This document shows, piece by piece, positions 32,936 through 43,990 of a stretch of DNA of 64,000 nucleotides. Each line of letters starts with the position of its first letter. The stretch's first letter is position 1. The stretch spans positions 372,001 through 436,000 of the forward strand of contig JAKSXM010000123.1 in the NCBI GenBank assembly GCA_022575985.1. Reading direction: 5' to 3'. The DNA is from Anagrus nilaparvatae. Taxonomy: Eukaryota; Arthropoda; Insecta; Hymenoptera; Mymaridae. The notes beneath the pieces are model-generated. The model was not told the origin of the DNA. It worked only from the letters and a program-made list of their open reading frames with translations, and did not search any database. The translations under genes were made by a program, and so were the position numbers.

Positions 32936-35006
32936 AAAATATATTCAATTTCAAACTGCAAAAAACTATCATAGAAATTGAAAATTATTTTTTACAATTT
33001 TCACTTTAGAAAAATAATTGAAAAAAATTAAGCAAAGAGCAACAACCTTATTATACTTGTAACAATCAAATTTGATATACTCAGAGTCTGACCCTAATAA
33101 GTTATATTACACATCACTGAGCTTTATTAAATGATTTGAGTATTAATTTGTTTGACTGACTATATTTTTGATATGATTATTTTATTGATTTATTCAAAAA
33201 TTGTATAAATTATGTAAAAAATAATTACGTATTTTGAAATTACTCAATATTATTCATTCATTAATGCTCTTATTTAATTTATTATACGCGGTAATGATTT
33301 ACTTATGAAATATTATTTGTTTACGTATTGATCTTATTTGATAATTTAAATATATTTTATATTTAATAGTTTATATTTAGGTATAATAACTGCGTAAAAT
33401 ATTATTTTAATCCGTAGAATTTTGTTGATAAATGGCGTAATATAATTTTTGGAATAATAAAGTTGTACTTTTAGTGAATTTTCTCTAAATGAAGTAAAAT
33501 AAATGCAAATTGAATATGTATATGGAAATATTTTCCTTGTTTGTTTCAACTTAAGTTTAATTGAATTTTTTTAAATTACTGAAAACTCCGAAATCGAGGC
33601 TAAGATAATTTATAACCTTTTCTCCGTTTCCGGTTTTTTTCAGTTGAATTTTTTGGTAAAAAAATTTGCAGAAAAAAAAAATTACTGTCAAGTTGTGCAC
33701 GAATTTATAATTTTTAAGAATTTTCTTGAATATTCGAAATCAAAAATTCAAGCTCAGAAACCTGACAGAGTCTTTAAAGTTTTTTTTTTGAATATCCTAA
33801 ATGAAGGTGAAATTCAAAAATTTATATATTTTTCAATACGCCTTCATTTTTATAAAAAATAGAAATAAACAAAGGGCATTCTTGAGGAATGTCAAGCTTT
33901 TTGGGGTATTTGGGGTTAGGAAATTATGACAGATTGTGATGGACAAAAGGTCACGGGTAAGAGAATGTTTATATAATTTAATTTTTAAATTTATTTTCGT
34001 TTTATAAAAATATATAATATTATTTCGTTAAAAATTTGGGCACTATAAAAAAAATCCTTGTTTAGAATGGGCTAAAATTGGTAATTTGAAATCCATTTAA
34101 GGGGAAGAGTTTGTATTTTTTTGACAAAATGTTTCACAGCGGTAGCAGGGTAGCAAAAAATAAAAAAAGCTGCATGATATCCTTTATGAATAGCCCCAAC
34201 AGAATATAATTAAAGAAACAGTTAATTTATTTTATTTTTTTCATAAAACTATTTTCCATCTACTTGTTAATTTAAAAAAAAAAATAAATTACTAAAGCAT
34301 ATAACAAAATAAAATTAAAAAAAAAATATATGATCCTCTCTTGTTTATTATGTAATATGACGTTTTTCATTTGAAAAATGATTTCACATGTGATAAAAAT
34401 TATATTGGAAAAAATCTGTTTTTTTTTTTATTATTTTTCAAGGATATTTAAAAAAAAAAAATATTATAGAGGAATAATGCAATTATTTTAATTATAAAAC
34501 AGGAATGCTGTATTGTACAGTTTGAAAAAAAATAAAAATAATAGGTAAATCATATAAATGAATCATCGTTTGTATTATTTATTTTATTTTATTTTACTGT
34601 CATAAAAAAAAAAATTCATAAAAATTTTATGCATCCTATAATTAATTTGAAATAAAATATAAATTAATGACGACTGTAGTGTTATAAAAAAAACTTCGAG
34701 GTAATTTCATAAAAAATTTGTTAATTTGAGATAATTTTTGTAAATTAACGACATTACATTTTATATTTGCATTTTAATTTATTAATCTATTAGCCTTCTT
34801 GGGCTCCATATGGAAATATCATATTTAGGGTTTAAAAAAACAAATTTCGAACATAAAAAAGGGAGACTTATGAAAGCTTGAAAGTTTTTGAAACTTGGGC
34901 AATCTTATTGAAAAATCTGATTTCATTAAGGCGCTCCATTGTTATTTGAGAGGAATCGAATTTTTAGATCTGAGTTAACGTCGTTATCCATGGATCTTTG
35001 ATTTTC
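32936..35006. other. Anonymous AT-rich sequence
   Basis: Frames at 33346-33549 (-) and 33644-33862 (+) are lysine/phenylalanine-rich, as expected of chance frames in this composition. No feature is supported. Confidence 0.4.
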
Positions 35007-36009
35007 TTAGTTGTAATGGATTTGAGGGGAGAAAGTCAAACACTTAATGATGGCCTGTAGTGCAGTATCATTAAATTTTCTGAAAGTAAACCTGTCATTT
35101 GCAGGTTTAAGGATAAATACTTCAACTTCCACATCGATGACATTGTGACAAAATATTGTGATAATTGCTGTCCATGAAAATGCTGTCAATCAAAGTCTTT
35201 ACACTAATAAAGCCTGAAGGACAATTAGTAACTCCATGTCTATAACCTGAGGCGATAAACCATGGGCTAGACTGCTAAAGACACGGCTATAGGTGAAATC
35301 ATTATATGCCCACGGCTGTAGGTGAAATCATTATATGCCCAATACTTAAAATATTTACATATTCATATAATAATAATAATAATAATAAATTTATTAAAGT
35401 TTAATTTGGTAAGCATTTTGGTAATAGTACATAAAAATAAATATTGACCTATATTTTGTCACAGTCATTAATAATTATTTATTAGATAAGTTATACTAAT
35501 AGCAACAAGTTTAACGAGTTAACATAATGTGTAAGTTAGATAAGTAAATAAGTAAATGCGTGTTTTATTAAGAGTATCACAATCTAAATCTCATTGAAAT
35601 AAAATTTAGGTTAATAGCCAATAAAAATGAATAGGTATGGTTAAGGATCAAGTGTTAGTAAGTATGGAAATCGAGATGGAAATGGCTATAACTAATTTAA
35701 TAACTATGCGGAATGCCATCATCCCCTGTCGCCTGTGATTTAAAATGTGCAACAGCTATGTTTACTTCATTAAGCGTGACTCCTGAAAAGTTGCAGCCTT
35801 AATTAGGAGCTGATTTTATCAAATCTTCAATTTTTTCTAAATTTTCTGTAGGTGAAATCATTATATCCCGGGGGGCGATGAACAACATCTTTAAGAGATA
35901 GCTCATTAAATAATTTGTTAGTAAAAATGGTACCAATGTTATTGAAATAATAAAGATCAGCATTAATATCAACCAATGATTTTATGACTGTAAGAGGAGC
36001 AGTGATCAT
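35007..36009 (-). pseudogene. Non-LTR retrotransposon relics (minus strand)
   Basis: Around 35866-35690 the minus strand reads, across one stop, SPTENLEKIEDLIKSAPN then NFSGVTLNEVNIAVAHFKSQ and ATGDDGIP. The last part matches the start of jockey-like reverse transcriptases (family pattern KSxAxGxDGIP). Upstream (36009-35827) and again downstream (35189-35007) are two frames with related endings YNDFTYRKFRKN and NDRFTFRKFND. These resemble the endonuclease-to-RT linker of such elements. The RT is cut off within codons of DGIP, and (TAA)n-like sequence near 35370-35390 looks like a LINE tail. The sequence ATAATGATTTCACCTAYAG appears three times (about 35293, 35322 and 35853), so rearranged copies are nested. 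Confidence 0.5.
35370..35390. repeat. (TAA)n microsatellite
   Basis: Seven or so TAA/AAT units lie here. On the minus strand they read as TTA repeats. They may be the tail of a truncated non-LTR element. Confidence 0.7.
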
Positions 36010-36178
36010 GCAGGTCAGTTAAACAGAATGGGTATTTTTCGTAAGATATCTTGGGGTGTCTGTATACAAAATAAATAAAAACAGGCGGAATACAAGTGTT
36101 CTATGAGTGAGATATTCCGATATATGTCTAGAGTTAAAATTTTTTGTCAAATTTTCATTTGGTCACGTGATTTGGCTA

Positions 36179-38946
36179 CACTGAAAAAAAAATCCGCTTG
36201 CGGCAAGCGGAATTCCGCTTGCCGCTAGCGGAATTTTTCCGCTTGCCGCAAGCGGAATTCCGTTTGCCGCAAGCGGATTTCCGCTTACCGCAAGCGGATT
36301 TCCGCTTGCAGCTAGCGGAATTCCATTTGCCGCTAGCGGAAATCCGCTTGCCGCAAGCGGAATTCCGCTTGACGCTAGCGGATTTTTTTTTTTTGTTTAA
36401 ACCATTGCAAATGGCTTGAAACGTAAAAATAAACCTTAAAAAAATTATTTTTTTGAATTCAAAACTTCATAAAACTGAATTTTAAAGCTCAAAAGTTAAA
36501 AAAATCTTTTTAAAAATAAAGATTAGATATTTAGCTTTTAAAACTTTTTTAAGTGGAATTATTATTGAAAGGTAATAATAAAAAGTTTAATAAAATATAT
36601 TTCATTAATTACTAGCTTTAGAAATTACCGAAAACAGCTGAAAACAACTTCAAACCTAAATTAACCAATTTTGGATCATTTTTAAAATAACCAAATCAGT
36701 CTCGTTTTTTAAGGATTTTGTTTATTACTAATTTTTTTACAGATTTTTTTATTATTTACTTTAATTGTACATATTTTAAAGTATTATTTTTCTGTTAAAA
36801 ATAAATTTTCTTTTAATTTTTAGCGTCTTAGAACAGTTAAATATTGGTTTTTTTTAAAATTCATAGACTTGCGATGGTAGCGATCTTACTCGACACAAAA
36901 AAAAATTGAACACATCACTTTTGAACACCTAAATTAAAACATACAAAACTCAACACACAATATTTTTTACACTAATTATTGCACGCGATTTAAATTAAAC
37001 ACAAAATTTTCAGCTCATTTTATTTGACACAAATTCAAAACAAAAAACTAAAATTTAATTAGTTTTTACACGATTTGCATAAAAAATTTTTGTGTCGAAT
37101 AATACGTGTCAAAAAAATTTGTGTTGGATTTAAATGGTGTGGAAAAAATAGTGTTAAAAAATAATGCGTGTTGAGTTTTGTGTGTTTTAGTCTTGTGTTC
37201 AATTTTTTTCGTGTTTAATAAGATCGCTACCCTTAGGATTTTTCTAGCAGATTTAAATGATGTCATAAACTGGACTAAAAGACGTATTCCCTAGTAATTT
37301 ATAATTCTAGTAGAATTCGAACTCCCTATTTATTTTAATATTTTAATATGCTTTGCAGGAGAAAAATTTATTTTTTAAGTTTTTTAGGGTACCAGTTATG
37401 AGGGGACCAATTTTTAAAAGTTTTGCAGTCTTCAAGAAAAAATTTTCTGAATAATATTTGCAAGAATTACTTATATATTTTTTCCTCGAGATTTCGTTGA
37501 AAGCACTATAGTTTTTTTATCTGGGGTTTTCCTTAGCCATAAAATCTTCAGTTTCTATTTTTACTGGCTTTGTCCAATCTTATATATTTGTATTAGTACC
37601 CCATTTGAGCCTAAAGAGTTTGAAATATTTAAAATTATCTTTAATAAATAAATAGATAGGAAAAAACTGCTTAAAAAAATGCGAAATCGTTTCGTCTGAA
37701 GATGAAAATTCACTGACTTATCAAATTTTTACGTTATTGTGCTTCAAGTAACGTGTAATTGAGATTGTAGGAGAATTTTTGCAAAATCTTTAATTAACGA
37801 TAACTCGTTTATTAAAAAACAAAAAGTTTTAGCATTTTTTCGAGTGGTTTTTCCCTGACTATTTATTTATTAAAGATAATTTTAAATATTTCAAACCCTT
37901 TAAGCTCAAATGGGCTACCAATGCAAAATATATAAGATTGGACAAAACCAGTAAAAATAGAAACAAAAGATTTTATGGCTAAGGAAAACAACAGATAAAA
38001 AAACTAGTGGTTTCATCGAATTTCCGAGGAAAAAATATGTAAGTAACTCTTGCAAATATTATTCAGATAAAATTTTTCTTTGAAAACTGCGAAACTTTTA
38101 AAAATTGGTACCTTCATAATTGGTACCTTAAAAAACTAAAGAAATGAATTTTTCTCCTGTAAGGCGTAGTAAAATGTTAAAATAAATAGTGACGTTTGAA
38201 TTGTACGGGAAAAATTACTTGGGAATATACCTTTTAGTCCAGTTTATAACATCATTTGAATCTGCTAGAAAAATCTTCTAGAAATCTAGAAAGTCCATGA
38301 ATTTTTCAAAAACCCAAATATTTAACATTTGAACTGCTCTAAGACGTTAAAATAAATTAAAAGAAAAATTATTTTCAACAATGATATTACTTCAAAATAT
38401 ATAAAATTAAAGTAAATAATAAAAAATCTGTAAAAAAATTAGTAATAAACAAAATCCTTAAAAAACGAGACTGATTTGGTTATTTTAAAAATGATCCAAA
38501 ATTGGTTAATTTAGGTTTGAAGTTGTTTTCAGCTGTTTTCGGTAATTTCTAAAGCTAGTTATTAATGAAATATATTTTATTAAACTTTTTATTATTACCT
38601 TTCAATAATAATTCCACTTAAAAAAGTTTTAAAAGCTAAATAAGTAATCTTTATTTTTAAAAAGATTTTTTTAACTTTTGAGCTTTAAAATTCAGTTTTA
38701 TGAAGTTTTGAGTTCAAAAAAATAATTTTTTTAAGGTTTATTTTTACGATTCAAGCCATTTGCAATGGTTTAAACAACAAAAAAAAATCCGCTTGTGTCA
38801 AGCGGAATTCCGCTTGCTGCAAGCGGATTTCCGCTAGCGGCAAATGGAATTCCGCTAGCGGCAAGCGGAATTCCGCTAGCGGCAAGCGGAAATCCGCTAG
38901 CGGCAAACGGAATTCCGCTAGCGGCAAGCGGAATTTTTTTTCAGTG
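36179..38946. mobile_element. 2.77-kb palindromic CACTG/TA-family element
   Basis: The left end is CACTGAAAAAAAAATCCGCTT and the right end CGGAATTTTTTTTCAGTG, with TA on both outer sides (36177-36178 and 38947-38948). Each end carries an array of roughly 20-bp self-complementary units such as TCCGCTTGCCGCAAGCGGA: about nine on the left and seven on the right. Both arms then continue with CATTTGCAATGGTTTAAACAA-type sequence and about 1 kb of matching inverted sequence, with the centre near 37563. The left arm is broken by a later insertion (36876-37232). The 73- and 80-codon frames in the arrays (RLPLAEFRLP repeats) are translations of the repeat, not genes. No transposase is encoded. Confidence 0.88.
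36876..37232. mobile_element. Nested 357-bp MITE, hAT-like
   Basis: Terminal inverted repeats GGTAGCGATCTTA and TAAGATCGCTACC bound sequence rich in ACAC/GTGT words. The neighbouring 8 bp CTTGCGAT and CTTAGGAT agree at six positions, as expected of an aged 8-bp target duplication of the hAT type. The matching point of the right arm, near 38280-38300, has no such insertion, so it entered after the palindrome existed. Confidence 0.7.
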
Positions 38947-38948
38947 TA

Positions 38949-39867
38949 GAAATTTGTGAAAACTAATTTTTTAAAGATTTCCTTAAAGGTCATATTATTA
39001 GGTTATAGGTAAAAATGCAAGTCAAAGCCATTGTTGCCTGAAAGTATACAGTTTAGAAAGTCTCTCAGCCAATTTAGAAGAATTTTTATGTTTCTACATG
39101 ATATTTAAATTATTGGAAGATTCGTAATTTAGCTAAAACATTAATTTAAGAGATTTAAGTGTTGAAATTTTGCAACACCAATGACAAATTCAAAATCAGT
39201 GTTAAATTTCAATTCAAAATATGTCTTTATATTATTTTTCTCTATTTTTTAGTCGTTTTGATAAATAAATTACTAAAAAATGGAAAAAGAAAGAAAAAAA
39301 TAGCCAAAACCGTAATTTTTGCCTCATTCAGATTTATTTACCACCAAAAGAGCAAAAATTGAACCAAATTCATAAACTGTTCTACCAAATTGATGACTTC
39401 TTATCTGAAATTACTCATCAGCAAAATATGACTTTTATTACATATAATATTTGCAAATAACAAATAAAACGCAACACAAAAATAATAATAAACAATAATT
39501 AATCGTAGCACGAATAGACGTTTAAAAAAAATATTTATAAATTTTTAACAAAACACTATTAATACAGCAATAATAATTATACATTTAAAAAAAATATAAT
39601 ATACACTAAGTTTTTTTTTTAAATTTATTTTTCTGAAAAAAAAATTATGTTATGTTTCTAAAATTTTTTTCTCAATTTATTTTAAAACTTTATTATTTGT
39701 TTTGAGATATATTTTTATTTTAAATTAGTTAGATTTATGTTGTTAATTTGGTCTTTTTTTAGAGCCTATAATTTTGCTAGCTTGAATATTTTCGTGACAT
39801 TTGTAAATAAAAGTTTTCTATGTTAGTTAATAATAGTTTTTATTTAAATTAATTATCCTACTTTAAA
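38949..39867. other. Anonymous AT-rich sequence
   Basis: A 67-codon frame at 39159-39362 is low-complexity. Nothing else is recognised. Confidence 0.4.
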
Positions 39868-39945
39868 TATAAGGGTTTCTGTCGCGATTTCCACGAGCAA
39901 TATCACCAAACCATAACCAGCTACTCAAAAAACCCTTATATTATT
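39868..39945. repeat. 78-bp hairpin
   Basis: ATATAAGGGTTT near 39868 pairs with AAACCCTTATAT near 39933, enclosing a less AT-rich loop (GTCGCGATTTCCACGAGC). Confidence 0.6.
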
Positions 39946-40794
39946 TTTACTATAATAGTAATAAATAAAAAATTTAAAGATAGTCAAAATTGCACACATA
40001 AATTGCAATATGGAAATTTCTTTTTTTACGATTTTAGGGCGATTATTCAACTGCTTAGAAGAAAATTGTATTTTGCGTACGCATCTTATTTTGTAAGACT
40101 GTCAAAATTAGAGCGTTAAATTTTTTTATATTTTCAATGATTTAAAAAAATTATTCAGTTTTTCGCATTCTCTGTTCAACTAAATATTGTTTTTATTATA
40201 TAAGAAATAATTATATATTAGTTTTAAAAAATCCAAATCATGATTATAGCCAAAAATAAAAAAATTGTATTATTTGTTTTTAAAATATAAATAAAAGTTA
40301 TCAGAAACATTTAATATTATTGAAAAAAATGTGAGTGATAATTAAAAAGTATTATAAAGTAATATTTATTTTTAACAAATCATAAATTATAATTAAAGAA
40401 AAAAATTTATTAGGTCGACTGTCTGTATTGCAAAAATTTTGTAAATATTTACAAATAAAATATCGTGTACTTCAGAAGTGTACTTCACTTATATTTTGAT
40501 GTCTGGATAAAACGTGAGGCAATCTTTTAAATATTTTTTAAATTAATGTACTAGTCTGAGTGAACCACGCACTCAAGATATAAATTCTCGAAAGATAATC
40601 ACACCAAACTGAGTTTGTTTTCTCGACCCGACTTAGGAATTTATTTAGGATATGTATACTATTATTTGTTTTCGGATTTAGAAATGCCTTTTCTGAAAAA
40701 AGTTAGGCATAGTAATTTTAACGAAATGTCCTTAGAAAGCTTCTATATTGTATACAGTTTTTGGAAAAATAGAAAAAAAACTTATAACTTAACA
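39946..40794. other. Anonymous AT-rich sequence
   Basis: A 60-codon frame at 40615-40797 has no supporting evidence. No repeat family is recognised. Confidence 0.4.
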
Positions 40795-41065
40795 TAACCA
40801 ACGAGCATGGAACATGTTAAATAATACTCACTGATAATTACGAATCTTAGAACCGAAATTTGAATAAGTCCCTAAATTGAAATTATCCTAAGTCCCTGAA
40901 CCTAAATTACTCTAAGTCTCTAAATTTAAATTATTTCGAGTCTATTCCCCACCCCCTGAATTTGGGGCCTTTTTCAAATACTCCTTTCTGAACATGTTCT
41001 ATGTTAATAAAAAATTTATAACCGGTTTGTGTAACTACACAACCAACGAGCATGGAACATGTTCA
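40795..41065. repeat. GAACATGTTCC / C-tract family copy
   Basis: CCAACGAGCATGGAACATGTT at 40799 recurs at 41042. Between them are AAGTCCCTAAATTGAAATTA-type units (period about 25-30), a CCCCACCCCC block, GAACATGTTCTATG and AACCGGTTTGTGTAACTACA. This gives the clearest view of the family's two ends. Confidence 0.7.
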
Positions 41066-41266
41066 CTTATAACACTGATAATAAAGTATTTATTGTGTTC
41101 ATAATATAAATATTTATATCCAAATATTTATATTTAGATTTTTATTATAGAAATCATGCTGCTTAGACATCAAAGTGAATAAAATTAATTAAATTTTCAA
41201 ATTATTATAGATTTTTAAATAATATGAATTTATTTTTTATTAATTTTCAAAATAAATTCTTTAAAA

Positions 41267-41692
41267 ATTCTGCACCAATGGTCCCTAGGTACTTCTGCAC
41301 CAATGCTCCCTAGGTACTTCTGCACCAAAGGTCTTTAGGGACTTCTGCACCAATAGTCCCTAGGTACTTCTGCACCAAAGGTCTTTAGGGACTTCTGCAC
41401 CATATGTCTCTAGGTACTTCTGCACCAATGCTCGCTAGTTACTTCTGTACCAAAGGTCTTTAGGGACTTCTGAACCAAAGGTTTCTAGGTACTTCTGCAC
41501 CAGAGTTCCCTAGGTACTTCTGCACCCATGCTTCCTAGGTACTTCTGTACCAAAGGTCTTTAGGTACTTCTGCACCAAAGGTCTTTACGGACTTCTGCAC
41601 CATAGGTCCCTAGGTACTTCTGCACCATAGGTCCCTAGGTACTTCTGCACCAATACTCCCTAGGTACTTCTGCACCAAAAGTCCCTGAATCG
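41267..41692. repeat. 25-bp tandem repeat array, ~17 copies
   Basis: The unit ACTTCTGCACCAATGSTCCC plus TAGGT repeats head to tail. Variant units carry AAAGGTCTTTAGGG in place of the CCCTAGGT half. Variants alternate in blocks, suggesting amplification of two- or three-unit segments. The array sits inside a copy of the C-tract family. Confidence 0.92.
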
Positions 41693-41865
41693 AAAATATT
41701 CTAAGTCCATTTGACCCCCCCCCTAAAAACGTCACTTTTTCACCCCCCCCTAAAAACGTCAATTTTTGCCCCCCCCCCTAAAAGCGTCACTTTTCACCCC
41801 CCCCCCCTGCCGAGCTGGACTTTTCCAAATACCCCATCCAATGAACATGTTCCATGTTAATACAT
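41693..41865. repeat. Long C-tract block of the GAACATGTTCC family
   Basis: At least four runs of seven to ten C are separated by TAAAAACGTCA(C/A)TTTTT and close with GAACATGTTCCATG. The minus strand has matching G-runs able to form G-quadruplexes. Confidence 0.8.
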
Positions 41866-43729
41866 AAAAAATATGTCTTAAGAAATATATTAATCAGAGC
41901 ACTCGATTAATGCTTAAGCAGTTATTAATCGAAGGAGCAAAATTGCCCTAAGGCGTAAGGTATAAGTTATGGTAAGCTGGTAAACTTAAGGCTAAAATGA
42001 ATTCCCGATACAAAAACTGATCTCATATAGGTTAAAATAAACTCTGAAAGTATAAAAAAGATACTGAAGATAAATTTTGCCCTTTCCATACTGAAAAAAA
42101 TTTGTCCGATTTTTTCGTTTGTTTCGTAAAGAAAATTAAAAAAAAAAATGATTTTTACTTATTTAAAATGCGGGCACATCATGGTGGTATAATAAAATTT
42201 TTTATTTTTACTTTCAGACTATTAATTATTTATATTGATAACGTATTGCATCATTTGTATCTGATTTTTGATTACATTTAAATGAAATCGTCAGAAAAAA
42301 TTAAATATTTTCCGTTCACTGGACTACTAAATTTTAAAAACTCGCTTCTTTTCAAACCATAATTAAACCCAAGCAGATATTTATTTCAGTATAAATTTAA
42401 TCCCAAAAAAATAATCTCTATAACACACATAATTATTACTATTTTTAATAAAAATAATTAAAAAATTTTATCGTTTCGCATGATAAACTAAAATAAAAAA
42501 TTATGAAACATATTTATTTTTTATATTTACAAAATTTATAAATAATTTATGTTTTAATTTTTTTTTAATTTAAAAATTAATTAACTTAATTCATTCATGT
42601 ATATTAATAAATAAAATTAAAATGAAGATAATGCAATATCTCGTGTCTGAAATTCGTATTAAAAAAAAGTGACCTGACATTGATGATAATGTTATTCATT
42701 TATTTTATTTTTCAAGGGAAAAAAATTTTTTTAATAATTGTTACAAAAAAATTACATATATATAAATTTTTCATTTTTTTTTTTTATTTATCATCAAAAA
42801 TATATATTTTTTTTTACTATACTACTCAATCAGGTATTAAGTATATCCTTTTATAGATAATGTTATTTTATATATGAAGATTACGTCAAAAGTTGTTCCG
42901 GTCATATTTATACAAAAATTTCGAGGTTACATATTCTTTTTTTTATTGTAAAAAAAGATATACTAGTTTAATTGTTAGTTATAATTTTTTTTTTCTATTA
43001 TTTTATTTTTAGCTACGGAAATACAGTTGGTTGGCAGTTAACAAAAATTTTATGGTTTCAGAATATCTCATGTGTTTGTAGGAAATATTAAGGAGTGGAA
43101 ATACTTGGTGACTTTATTTATATCATTTATATATTAAAAAGTCTATAAACCAAACATAGATGGTCCCATTTATAATTTACTAAAATTAATCCTAGAATAG
43201 TTTAACTTTTGATTCTATGATAAAAATACGGTTTTCATGAAATTTTACAATGGAAAATCCCATATACAATCTAATGATAATATAAATATCATACATATAT
43301 ATCTCGTTATGTTACAAAAGCACGTGTTTCCTCTGTTTAATTTTATTATACACACATACAGTAGCAGATAATATAATAATACTAGCTTTACTAATATAAT
43401 GATTTTATATATTATGGAAGAGGATGTATTTTCGCATTTGTCAGACATTCATTATTTTATATTTTTTTTTTTCTTCAATTTTAACTATTTTATTTATGGA
43501 TGATTCTTTTTAAACTCAGTTACTCCACTCTGTCTAAATATGGAATTCTTGAAGCAACTCGAAAGGGTGTCGATTGTCTTAATTTTTTTCTTCTAATTAG
43601 ACATGTTTAATTCAGGTAAAGTGCATATTTTGCAAGGTCCATTGGTCGTCTTAAAAATTAAATTGCTGACCATAACAAATGTCGGATGTTGTTACATTCA
43701 TTTATATCAAAAAATTTACAGATTTTTAC
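41866..43729. other. Anonymous AT-rich sequence
   Basis: No gene or bounded repeat is recognised. Frames such as 43245-43448 (-) are unsupported. Confidence 0.4.
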
Positions 43730-43990
43730 TCTGATAAAAATTCCGGTTTGCACTACCGGATCTCTTTTTATTTGTTTAAACGATTGCATATGGATTGAAT
43801 TGTAAAGAAAATTTAACAAAAATGAGTTTCATTCGTTTAAAATTAGAACCCCGGAAAGGTGGTACTTAAAAAATTTTAAACTTTTTTTAGTTTCTTATAC
43901 ATTTACAATCATTTTAAAGCAGAAGAAAATTCCAGTCGCCACACCCGCAATTTCAGTAGCAGCAAACTGATTTTTTTTAGTTTATGTGAT
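43730..43990. mobile_element. Degenerate CACTG/TA-family MITE
   Basis: ACTCTGATAAAAATTCCGG opens it and AAACTGATTTTTTTTAGTTT closes it. The subterminal GTTTAAACGATTGCATATGG and an outward-facing CCAGTCGCCACACCCGCAATT follow the pattern of the other family members. Terminal repeats have decayed. Confidence 0.4.

Noticed and set aside
36198..38993. RLPLAEFRLP-repeat peptides as a repeat-protein gene
   Set aside because: They translate the TCCGCTTGCCGCAAGCGGA arrays at both ends of a palindromic element. The periodicity is that of the DNA hairpins.
41267..41692. CRISPR array
   Set aside because: The units are head to tail at 25 bp with no unique spacers, in a eukaryotic genome.
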